A DNA stretch of 64,000 bases from positions 3,410,001-3,474,000 of the forward strand of contig CATOTF010000002.1 in assembly GCA_951813045.1 (NCBI GenBank). Direction: 5' to 3'. The translations under genes were made by a program, and so were the position numbers. Source of the stretch: an uncultured Rhizobiaceae bacterium (GTDB taxonomy: Bacteria; Pseudomonadota; Alphaproteobacteria; Rhizobiales; Rhizobiaceae). The notes beneath the pieces were generated by a model. That model was not told where the DNA came from. It worked only from the letters and a program-made list of their open reading frames with translations, and did no database searches. Every line of letters starts with the position of its first letter. The stretch's first letter is position 1. Below are positions 36,169 to 44,173 of this stretch, piece after piece.

Positions 36169-37119
36169 ATGTCTGACCGGTTCAAACTGACCATTCTCAC
36201 CGGGTTTTTGGGCGCTGGGAAAACCACATTGCTAAATGCGTGGCTTCAGCTGCCTGCTGCTGCTGGCACGGCAGTTTTGGTCAACGAATTCGGTGCGGTC
36301 GATGTCGACGGCCCAATATTGGACACCACGCTCAGCGACGACCCTCAGTCTGACAATCGCGTGATGAGCCTGCCGAACGGCTGCATTTGCTGCGAAGTAC
36401 AGGAGGATCTCGCAGAGGCCCTCGTTGCTTTGGCGGACAGCGCACAGGCAACACACGGGATTTTGGAAACAACTGGTCTGGCTGACCCCGGTGCCATCCT
36501 GCGCGGTGTCGCCCACGACCCCCGGTTAAAGACGCGCATTGAGATTTCAGCCACCGTCTGCGTTGCCGGTGCCACCGACATTATCAGCCAACGTTCGAAA
36601 TTTGTGGAAGCGCGGGCGCAACTGGCTTTGGCGGACCGGATTATCATTTCAAAAGGCGACCTCCTTGATGAAAAAGCACTTGAAGAGGTGACAGGCGAAT
36701 GTGCAGGTCTCAATCCTCTGGCAGAGCTGCATGTGCGAAGCGACGATAACGATTTGACCCAATTGTTCGCACCGGCAAATGCCGGGCATGAATTGCCCGC
36801 CCACGTCCATCATCACTCGCACGGAATTGATACTTTTTCCGTCACGCTATCGGGCCCATTGGACGGTGATCTGTTTCGCGACATCCTGTCGTTCTGGATC
36901 ATGCGCCACGCAGAAAAACTGCTGCGCATGAAGGGTATTGTGAAGTTAGCTGGTGATCCACAACCCCGCCTTTTAAATGGCGTGCATGATGTTTTTACGT
37001 CTAACCCCGCCCCAACAGCCAAAGTAGATTCCGGCGGTGGTACATTGGTATTTATAGGTACGGATTTACCGCAGGATAGTTTGCGGGCAGATTTGGAACG
37101 TTGTGTATCAATACCTTAG
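36169..37119 (+). CDS. COG0523 (CobW-like) metal-chaperone GTPase
   Basis: A 316-aa G3E-family GTPase. The P-loop is GFLGAGKTTLLN (11-22), followed by the metal-binding CICC motif in LPNGCICCEVQED near residue 67 and by the guanine-specificity region IISKGDLLD. A His-rich stretch (HVHHHSHG) links the GTPase and CobW C-terminal domains. Such proteins carry zinc, cobalt, nickel or iron to client proteins and are relatives of HypB. Lying divergent from the CooC gene and ahead of a probable metal importer, it may supply nickel to the hydrogenase. The metal is not determined by the sequence. Confidence 0.87.
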   Translation: MSDRFKLTILTGFLGAGKTTLLNAWLQLPAAAGTAVLVNEFGAVDVDGPILDTTLSDDPQSDNRVMSLPNGCICCEVQEDLAEALVALADSAQATHGILETTGLADPGAILRGVAHDPRLKTRIEISATVCVAGATDIISQRSKFVEARAQLALADRIIISKGDLLDEKALEEVTGECAGLNPLAELHVRSDDNDLTQLFAPANAGHELPAHVHHHSHGIDTFSVTLSGPLDGDLFRDILSFWIMRHAEKLLRMKGIVKLAGDPQPRLLNGVHDVFTSNPAPTAKVDSGGGTLVFIGTDLPQDSLRADLERCVSIP

Positions 37120-37199
37120 TACCAGCCGGACAACTAACTCTTGCAACAGCATCAATCCCGTGGCCAAATCTGCGACATGAAATTTGGCGATAAAGAACG

Positions 37200-37739
37200 T
37201 TGAAATTGACAAAACTTGCCATAGCAGATGTCGACGGAACCATTGAGTTGGAGTTCGAAGACTTAAAGAAGTTCCACGGCACCCGCAGCATCTGCGGCTT
37301 GACTGTTGGATTCACCGTGCTTCACGCTGCATGGCAGGTGCTTTCGCCCGATAAGCCGGTGAAACGTGAATGTGTGGATATCCAGTCTGCTTTTCCGGGC
37401 CCTGGAGCCCGTGACGCGTTCGAGATGGTAACCCGCGCCGTCAGCCGGGAAAAATACACGATTGCAACTGACGTTACTCCCGGCCCAATGATCGCTGAGG
37501 CTGCCAAAGGTGCCTATTGGTTCAAGGTCACAATGGATGGTGGCAGCGTAGAACTTGGCTTGAAACCTGACGTTGTGCCCAGGGACTTTTTGAAATTACG
37601 CCGTCTTCTCCTATCAGACGATGCGAGCGATGAGGAAGCAAAGACCTTCCGCTCTATCCAACACGGGTTTTCAAAAAGCCTGCTGGGTATGGAGCCATTG
37701 GACGCGGTCAATGTGTTGTCGAAAGACAGTGTGCAATGA
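37200..37739 (+). CDS. FmdE-like protein
   Basis: A 179-aa protein whose first half matches the FmdE family pattern: LKKFHGTRSICGLTVGFTVL (usual FHG-x-C-P-G-LxxG form), then VDIQSAFPGPGARDAFEMVT. The family is named from formylmethanofuran dehydrogenase operons of methanogens, but many bacterial members sit beside metal or oxyanion ABC transporters and lack a known activity. The start codon is TTG at 37200; the ATG at 37177 runs into a stop after eight codons. The stop overlaps the ATG of the next gene as ATGA. A metal-binding role is possible because the family binds zinc. Confidence 0.6.
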   Translation: MKLTKLAIADVDGTIELEFEDLKKFHGTRSICGLTVGFTVLHAAWQVLSPDKPVKRECVDIQSAFPGPGARDAFEMVTRAVSREKYTIATDVTPGPMIAEAAKGAYWFKVTMDGGSVELGLKPDVVPRDFLKLRRLLLSDDASDEEAKTFRSIQHGFSKSLLGMEPLDAVNVLSKDSVQ

Positions 37740-38353
37740 ATACACCGGTCCCTCGTCTTGTTGGCCGCTTTTTGTCGCCCTATGTGCGGCGGGTTGCGGT
37801 GACGATGAACATTTACGGCATGCAGTTTGAACGGTTGATTCTGTCGGCCATTGGGGACGAGAAAGAACGCGAAAAAACCAATCCGGTCGGTCGGGTTCCC
37901 GCTCTTATTTTGAACGAAGATGAAACACTGATCGACAGTGCCGCCATTCTTGACCATCTTGATGAACTTGCAGGCCCAAAATCTGCGCTTATCCCCAAAA
38001 GTGGGCCGCGGCGCCGCAAGACTCTTTACCAGCTTGCCATAGCAACCGGCGCCATCGACCGTGCCATGGCTGCAAACGCCGAACGGCGCAGAGATAATGT
38101 TGACGAGGAAAGACTGGAAAGACTACTGCGTCAATCGGCAAACGGCTTTGCTGCACTCGAAATGGAACTGGCGAACAATGACTACTTCGGCGAACCGAAA
38201 CCGGGGCAGGCAGATGTAACAATCGTCATCGGGAAATCGTTTCTGGAGCATATATTTCCGGGCACTTTGCTACCTGACAAATTGCCTAATATATTTGGCC
38301 TATCCGACCGTTTGGAATTACTGGAAGCGTTTTCAAACGCCGGTATTGATTGA
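37736..38353 (+). CDS. Glutathione S-transferase-like protein
   Basis: A 205-aa protein with an N-terminal thioredoxin-like GST domain (LVGRFLSPYVRRVAVTMNIY, later NPVGRVPALIL and DSAAILDHLDE) and a helical C-terminal domain. The Ser at the FLSPYVRR position fits a catalytic serine. It is translationally coupled to the FmdE-like gene. Why a GST sits in a metal-handling operon is unclear; glutathione may be part of a metal chelate or be used for redox protection. The family call is good, the substrate unknown. Confidence 0.8.
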   Translation: MNTPVPRLVGRFLSPYVRRVAVTMNIYGMQFERLILSAIGDEKEREKTNPVGRVPALILNEDETLIDSAAILDHLDELAGPKSALIPKSGPRRRKTLYQLAIATGAIDRAMAANAERRRDNVDEERLERLLRQSANGFAALEMELANNDYFGEPKPGQADVTIVIGKSFLEHIFPGTLLPDKLPNIFGLSDRLELLEAFSNAGID

Positions 38354-38445
38354 CACCGAACCTGGCCAGAGTGAAAAATAGGGCGGCACATACTAGGCGC
38401 GAAAAGCGCAGGACGAAATGGAATATGTATCCGGGAGAACTTTGA

Positions 38446-39525
38446 ATGTTGAATAGAATTGGCGTTTTTTTAATCACGTGGTGTATGGCCTCATCCGCCT
38501 ACGCTGAACCGATTACCATCACCGACCAGCGCGACCGAAAGATTACGCTGGATGGCCAGCCGGAACGGGTTGTCACCATACCGATACCTGCGGCGTCAAT
38601 GTTCATTGCGGTTGATGGGGGCACCAAACGGTTGGCGGGCATGCATCAATTGTCCAAAACAGCGATCAAAGGGCGGATTTTACAAAAATTCTATCCGGAT
38701 GCCATGGCCATTCCGTCCAACATCACGGGCAAAGGCTTTAGTTTTGTCCCCAATGTGGAATCACTGTTGGCGCTCAATCCTGATCTGGTTTTCCAATGGG
38801 GGCACCTGAATGATGATATTATCGACCCGTTGGTGAATGCCGGTCTCAAGGTTGCGTTGATCAAAATCGGCAAGGAATCCTTCACCCGCCGCTGGTTGCA
38901 GATCATGGGGAAGGTGTTGGGTAAAGAGGAAAAAGCGGCCCAGATGATCGCCTGGCGTGATGAGGTCAAGGATCAGCTAAAAGCCAAGACCGACGCGATT
39001 TCACCCGAAGAACGCCCTCGTGTCTTGTATTTTATGAATTATCTTTCGAGACTCCGGGTCGCTGGCGGCAAGTCCTACAATAATTTCTACATTGACCTTG
39101 CAGGCGGAAAAAACGCGGCCTCGGAACTCGGCCTATTTGCCGAAGTCGGCCCCGAACAGGTCATTGCTTGGGACCCGGAGGTCATCCTGCTCAACGGGTT
39201 CGAGGCCAAATTATCCCCGGAAGATGTCTACAAGAATCCACTGTTTGCCGACCTTTCAGCGGTTAAAAACCGCCGCGTTTATAAAATGCCACTCGGGGGT
39301 TACCGTTGGGACCCGCCCAATCAGGAATCACCCCTGACATGGCTCTGGCTCAGCAAGGTTCTGCACCCGGAAAAATTTGACTGGGACATGGCCAAACGTA
39401 TCGATAAAAACTACCGCAATATCTACGGTCAGGGTGTCGATGCGGCAGATGTGAAAAACATCCTGCGGTTTGACATGAACGCCAGTGCTGCCAACTACAA
39501 TATCTTCGCACCTGATGGGAATTAA
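38446..39525 (+). CDS. Periplasmic substrate-binding protein of a FecBCD-type ABC importer
   Basis: A 359-aa binding protein of the class III (BtuF/FhuD) type. The signal peptide is RIGVFLITWCMASSAYA with cleavage before EPITITD. Family features are TDQRDRKITLDGQPERVVTI, NVESLLALNPDLVFQWG and PNQESPLTWLWLSKVLHPEKF near the end. No lipobox cysteine follows the signal. GGGAG precedes the ATG at the right distance. The ligand could be a siderophore, cobalamin, heme, molybdate or nickel complex. The GTPase and hydrogenase context favours a metal such as nickel, but the sequence does not decide it. Confidence 0.85.
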   Translation: MLNRIGVFLITWCMASSAYAEPITITDQRDRKITLDGQPERVVTIPIPAASMFIAVDGGTKRLAGMHQLSKTAIKGRILQKFYPDAMAIPSNITGKGFSFVPNVESLLALNPDLVFQWGHLNDDIIDPLVNAGLKVALIKIGKESFTRRWLQIMGKVLGKEEKAAQMIAWRDEVKDQLKAKTDAISPEERPRVLYFMNYLSRLRVAGGKSYNNFYIDLAGGKNAASELGLFAEVGPEQVIAWDPEVILLNGFEAKLSPEDVYKNPLFADLSAVKNRRVYKMPLGGYRWDPPNQESPLTWLWLSKVLHPEKFDWDMAKRIDKNYRNIYGQGVDAADVKNILRFDMNASAANYNIFAPDGN

Positions 39526-39549
39526 CACTGCTCCCGCCGGACCTGTGTA

Positions 39550-40599
39550 ATGGAAAACATCGCCACTGCGCAGGTGGAAAAAACCCGGTTCCGACCGGGT
39601 CTTTTTTCGCTGCTTGCGAGCATTCTCGTTATCAGCGGGCTGGCGTCGCTTGCGATTGGCCGGTTCGATGTGCCGTTGACCCATGTAGCGGGAATTTTGG
39701 CGTCGAACATACTGCCGATGGACCCGTGGTGGAGTTCGGTTGAAGCCCGTGTCGTCGACCTTATCCGCCTGCCGCGCATTCTGTTGGCTGGCATCGCCGG
39801 GGCGGGCCTTGCTGTGGCCGGGGCAGCGCTCCAGGGCATATTCCGCAACCCGCTTGTTGGCCCGCAGATCATCGGTGTTTCTTCCGGGGCCGCTTTTGGT
39901 GGTGCATTTGCAATCTTGATCTCGGAAAGCCGCCTGTTGCTCATCGGAGCGGCATTCGGTTTCGGGATGCTGGCCATCGTGATCGTTTACACCATCTCCC
40001 GCCAGCAGGGCCGCGCATCGATATTGATGCTGGTGCTATCCGGCATCGTCACCAGCGCATTTTTTTCAGCGTTAGTTTCCGTCACAAAATTCGTGGCCGA
40101 CCCTGACGATAAACTTCCAGCCATCGTTTTCTGGCTGATGGGGAGTTTCGCGTCTGCAAGTTATGACAAGGTCTTCCTAATCGCCATACCGGTCGTTGCG
40201 GGGTCAACGGTCATTTATATGATGCGGTTTCAGATCAACGTCCTGTCACTTGGGGACGAAGAAGCTCAAGCGCTGGGGCTCAAGGTGGAGAGAACCCGTT
40301 GGATTGCTCTCACAGCGATCGCGCTCATCAGTTCAGCTGTCGTGGCGGCCGCAGGGGTTATCGGATGGGTCGGACTTGTCATCCCCCATTTTGCCCGCAT
40401 GCTTATCGGGCCGGACCACAGGGTAATAATCCCCATATCGGCATTAATTGGTGCAACATATCTCATCCATGTCGATAATGTCGCGCGAACTGCGATTGCT
40501 GCTGAAATCCCCGTGGGGATCATCACCGCTCTCGTCGGTGCGCCGGTGTTTGGTTACCTTCTGCGACGCTCTGCCAACAAAGGGTGGACGACAGAGTGA
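39550..40599 (+). CDS. FecCD-family ABC importer permease
   Basis: A 349-aa integral membrane protein of the BtuC/FecCD family with about ten helices. Landmarks are RLPRILLAGIAGAGLAVAGA, the following LQGIFRNPLVGPQIIGVSSG, ALGLKVERTRW for the ATPase-contacting loop, and GWVGLVIPHFARMLIGPDHR. It is 24 nt downstream of the binding-protein gene and overlaps the ATPase gene. It should form a homodimeric channel with the ATPase. The substrate is that of the binding protein. Confidence 0.9.
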   Translation: MENIATAQVEKTRFRPGLFSLLASILVISGLASLAIGRFDVPLTHVAGILASNILPMDPWWSSVEARVVDLIRLPRILLAGIAGAGLAVAGAALQGIFRNPLVGPQIIGVSSGAAFGGAFAILISESRLLLIGAAFGFGMLAIVIVYTISRQQGRASILMLVLSGIVTSAFFSALVSVTKFVADPDDKLPAIVFWLMGSFASASYDKVFLIAIPVVAGSTVIYMMRFQINVLSLGDEEAQALGLKVERTRWIALTAIALISSAVVAAAGVIGWVGLVIPHFARMLIGPDHRVIIPISALIGATYLIHVDNVARTAIAAEIPVGIITALVGAPVFGYLLRRSANKGWTTE

Positions 40600-41336
40600 T
40601 CGAAGTCGATGGATTGAGCTTTCGCTATGGCGACGAATGGATATTCCGGAATGTTTGTTTTAGCGTCGAAGCTGGTCAGACAACCGCGATTCTCGGGCCA
40701 AATGGCCGCGGGAAAACAACATTGCTCAAAGCTATTGTAGGGCTGATTAAGGCTGAAACCGGCACAGTTCAGTTGAACGGTCGCATTGGCTACGTTGCCC
40801 AGCGGGCAGAGATCGCTTTCGCCTATGATGTGATCGATATCGTTGTGATGGGCCGCGCCGCACAGGTCGGGCTGTTCCGAACCCCCGGCAAGACCGACTA
40901 CGAACATGCACGCCAAGCGCTGGCACAACTTAATCTCGAACAATACGCCGACCGTCCGTTCGACAGGCTGAGCGGCGGCGAGCGCCAATTGGTCATGATC
41001 GCCCGGGCGCTGGCCTCACAATGCCAGATACTGGTGCTGGATGAACCCGCATCCGCGCTCGATTTCGGCAATCAGGACTTGGTTCTGTCCACCCTGCGTC
41101 GGGTAGCTGAAGACGAAGATCTCGCCGTCCTTTTCACAACCCATTTCCCGCAACACGCAGCCCACATCGCGGACCAAGCCTTACTATTGCATGACAGGGA
41201 CCGGCAGGAGTGGGGACCGTCATCGCAAATGCTAGCCGAAGACAAGCTGGAAGAGCTTTACGGCCTGCCCATTCAGGCCCTTGAATACAAGAGAGATGGT
41301 CAAAGCGGCGTTACATTTGCTCCACTATATTCCTGA
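40596..41336 (+). CDS. ABC importer ATPase (FecE/BtuD type)
   Basis: An ATPase of about 246 aa. Walker A is GPNGRGKTTLL, the signature is LSGGERQLV, Walker B is LVLDEPASALDFG and the switch His is in TTHFPQHA. GTG 40596 overlaps the permease stop as GTGA and is preferred; GTG 40584 would add four residues. It completes the binding protein-permease-ATPase set. An IS110-type transposase remnant begins just after it, so the gene is the last of the unit and marks the right edge of the accessory region. Confidence 0.9.
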   Translation: MIEVDGLSFRYGDEWIFRNVCFSVEAGQTTAILGPNGRGKTTLLKAIVGLIKAETGTVQLNGRIGYVAQRAEIAFAYDVIDIVVMGRAAQVGLFRTPGKTDYEHARQALAQLNLEQYADRPFDRLSGGERQLVMIARALASQCQILVLDEPASALDFGNQDLVLSTLRRVAEDEDLAVLFTTHFPQHAAHIADQALLLHDRDRQEWGPSSQMLAEDKLEELYGLPIQALEYKRDGQSGVTFAPLYS

Positions 41337-41372
41337 ATTTGCGCGAACAACCTATTTCTCCAGATCACCTAG

Positions 41373-41786
41373 CTTGAGAAGCGCGTTGCATTGCTCCGGA
41401 CAATTCCGGGCGTTGGGCCAATTACAGCATCTGCAATTGTCGCGACAGTTGGGAGTGGCAGATGGTTCAACAATGGTCGCGAGCTTGCCGCTTGGCTCGG
41501 TTTAACGCCTCTCAACAAATCAAACGGTGGAAAGGAAAAACTGGGCGTCTCTCAAAGATGAGTGATCAGTACATTCGCCGTTTGCTTGTCTTAGGTATGG
41601 TGTCTCGAATACGGCAGATTATCAAAACATCAGAAGCCTTCGTCCCGTGGTTTGCAGATATTCTGGCAGACAAACCAAGGAAGTTAGCAGCGGTTGCTCC
41701 TCTGTATTGAGAGGCTAAGAAAACTGCGCGGATAATCCGGACAGTGCTGACCCGCAACGAACCTTACAAAGTGAGAACCATTTGAC
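41373..41786 (+). pseudogene. IS110-family transposase remnant (C-terminal part)
   Basis: The reading starts in the frame of RTIPGVGPITASAIVATVGS (from about 41390). It continues NGRELAAWLGLTPLNKSNGG, shifts frame near 41550, and goes on with SKMSDQYIRRLLVLGMVSR and finally LTRNEPYKVRTI up to the stop at 41784-41786. These are conserved blocks of the IS110 Transposase_20 domain. The N-terminal DEDD catalytic half is missing and there is at least one frameshift plus a stop, so it is inactive. Confidence 0.85.
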
Positions 41787-42280
41787 CCAACCCAAATAGG
41801 AACGAGTTTACAAGACCAATGAAGTGATGGAAAGATTGTCAGCCCTAAAATCAAAACTTCCCAGGAAATGTCCTGACCGCTTGCTGTTCGAAGTGCGGAA
41901 TGGGGCCAAGTTGGTAGAAACCACCATGACCAGCGGCCATGTGTGTTACGTCTACAGTCCGAATACAAGACTGTTTCCGGCAAACATTAAGCGCAATATA
42001 GGACTTGTAAAAACGGAGACATCCACACAGGACGAGTTACCATATAACAAATGTCGGTTCGCCCTCATTGCGACAACCTGGGATCCAGAGCAGGCACGGT
42101 AGTTAGAGACTACGGTGTGACTTTTTAAAGCAACCAGAGAAAGAATGTCGTTTCTGCAGCGTAATTTGACAACTACTCAGTTCTCGTTTTTCAAAATTGT
42201 TCGGGCGGAACTTCGTATTAGTTACTACTGCTGCTTCTCTAATGACTACTGAATCGATCGGGCGGGGAGGCTAAGCGCTG
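41787..42280. other. Gene-poor region between IS110 remnant and ABC exporter
   Basis: About 490 bases. A plus-strand frame at 41824-42102 (92 codons) has no clear ribosome binding site and no recognisable domain, so I do not call it a gene. The region probably contains the remaining IS110-flanking sequence. No clear terminator for the convergent genes was found. Confidence 0.4.
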
Positions 42281-44173
42281 TCAAGTGGCAAGTGTCCGGT
42301 CTTCGTCAGACAGCTCGTCTGGCAGGTCATCGAAGCTGGCATAGTTGAGCTGGTAGAGTTGCGCATAGAGGCCACCATGCTCAATCAGTTTCGCGTGGTC
42401 CCCCTGTTCAACCAGGCGCCCCTGTTGCAGCACGATGATCCGGTCAGCATTGCGGATGGTGGCAAGGCGATGCGCGATGACCAATCCGGTGCGCCCCTCC
42501 AGCAGCCGCTGCAGTGCCTTTTGAATCTGCATTTCGGTATAGCTGTCAATATTGGCGGTGGCCTCGTCCAGCACCAGGATTTTTGCATCAGCTACCAGCG
42601 CCCGGGCAAAACTGAGCAACTGACGTTGGCCAAGGCTGAGATTGCTTCCACGTTCCGCCAGCATCGTGTCATATCCCTGCGGCAGGGCTTCGATAAATTC
42701 ATGGGCACCGACGGCGATGGCGGCTTCAACCACGGCCTCATCATCAGCCCAATCGGACGCATAACGGATGTTGTCCCGCACGCTTCCTGTAAACAGATAA
42801 GGTTCCTGCAGCACCATCGCGATATGCCGTCCGAGGCTATCTTGCGTGACGTTACGTACATCGTGCCCACCAACCAGAACCGCACCGTCCTGTACGTCGT
42901 AGAATCGGTGGATTAACGCCATTGAGCTTGATTTTCCCGAACCAGTTGGGCCGATCAGTGCCACTGTCTCGCCGGAATTAACCCGGAAATTAACGTCCTT
43001 GAGTACCGGGTTTTCGCGATTATAGCCGAAGGTCACATTGCGGAATTCGACCGAGCCATCATCGTCTTCTCCAAGCGAATGTGCATCGGGAGCGTCTTCG
43101 ACTCCGACCTCAACATCCAGAACCTCTGTCAGCCGGTGGCCGGACGCCATGGCCCGCTGCATCACCGAATATTGCATTGTCAGCGACCGAATTGGGTCGA
43201 AGAACCGCTGAATGTAAAACAGGAAGGCCACCATAACACCGACTTCAATGCGCTGCGACGCCACCATAAGGCCCCCCGCCACAGCGACCACTCCCATCGC
43301 GCTGCCGGTCAGAGCGTCAACAATTGGAATCATGATCTGGGCCAGTTTCGAGGCGCGCAACTGGGCATTGAGCGTATTATCAACAAGTTCCCCATACAAT
43401 TCGGCATTTAAGCTTGCGCGGTCCATGGCTTGAACCGCCCGCACCCCGTGTATCGCTTCCGCCAGCGCACCATTAGTGATCGAGTTGGCCTCATGCGCGG
43501 CCATAAATGCAGCACGAGCTCGGGTCAGCCACAGGATGCGGACGACCAACAGGATCGGGATGACCGTCAGCACCATCAACGCCAGTTGCCAGTCGAGCCA
43601 CAGCATGGCCGCAACGATTCCGAACAACAGCAGTATGTCGCCGATGGCCAGCACCGATGTTTCAAGAAACTCCTGCATTGAGTTGACATCGCCCTGCAGG
43701 CGCGACATCAGTCGGCCGACCTCCGTCTTGTCCATGAAGGAGAGCGACACGCGCTGCAGATGGCCGAACATGGCACGCCGAATATCAAACAGAACATTTT
43801 CGGCCATGCGCCCGGTCACGCTCTCCTGCACGAGCGAAGCGACGAAATTAGTCGCCACCACTAAGGCAAACAGTGCGACGATTTTCAGTAATATGCCAGG
43901 TGGTGCATCTGGCGTCATTCCATTGTCAATCGCATAGCGGATCAACAGCGGGATGGACAGTTGCGAGCATGTAAATGCAACGACGGTGACAACTGAGATC
44001 GCCACTTGGCGTTTGTACGGACGGACAAATTGCCAGATTCTCCGGGTAACTTTGCCGTCGAATACCCGACCGAAAATCTCTTCCTCAATACGGTCTGATC
44101 CGACCACAGCACGCATTCGCGTGCGTCCGTCCTCATGTGGGTCGCGCGACTCGCTAGTTCTGGTTTGATTCAT
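42281..44173 (-). CDS. ABC exporter, permease-ATPase fusion (catalytically complete half)
   Basis: A 630-aa half-transporter with six membrane helices (about residues 50-350) and a C-terminal ATPase. Walker A is GPTGSGKSS, the signature LSLGQRQLL and Walker B LVLDEATANID with the catalytic Glu intact. The switch is IAHRLATIRNADRI. It overlaps the upstream partner gene by ATGA. The pair looks like a heterodimeric multidrug- or lipid-type exporter of the LmrCD/TM287-288 kind. The substrate cannot be inferred. Confidence 0.9.
   Translation of the reverse strand: MNQTRTSESRDPHEDGRTRMRAVVGSDRIEEEIFGRVFDGKVTRRIWQFVRPYKRQVAISVVTVVAFTCSQLSIPLLIRYAIDNGMTPDAPPGILLKIVALFALVVATNFVASLVQESVTGRMAENVLFDIRRAMFGHLQRVSLSFMDKTEVGRLMSRLQGDVNSMQEFLETSVLAIGDILLLFGIVAAMLWLDWQLALMVLTVIPILLVVRILWLTRARAAFMAAHEANSITNGALAEAIHGVRAVQAMDRASLNAELYGELVDNTLNAQLRASKLAQIMIPIVDALTGSAMGVVAVAGGLMVASQRIEVGVMVAFLFYIQRFFDPIRSLTMQYSVMQRAMASGHRLTEVLDVEVGVEDAPDAHSLGEDDDGSVEFRNVTFGYNRENPVLKDVNFRVNSGETVALIGPTGSGKSSSMALIHRFYDVQDGAVLVGGHDVRNVTQDSLGRHIAMVLQEPYLFTGSVRDNIRYASDWADDEAVVEAAIAVGAHEFIEALPQGYDTMLAERGSNLSLGQRQLLSFARALVADAKILVLDEATANIDSYTEMQIQKALQRLLEGRTGLVIAHRLATIRNADRIIVLQQGRLVEQGDHAKLIEHGGLYAQLYQLNYASFDDLPDELSDEDRTLAT

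Noticed and set aside
41824-42102. A 92-codon open frame after the IS110 remnant
   Set aside because: No ribosome binding site, no recognisable domain, and located in debris beside a dead transposase.
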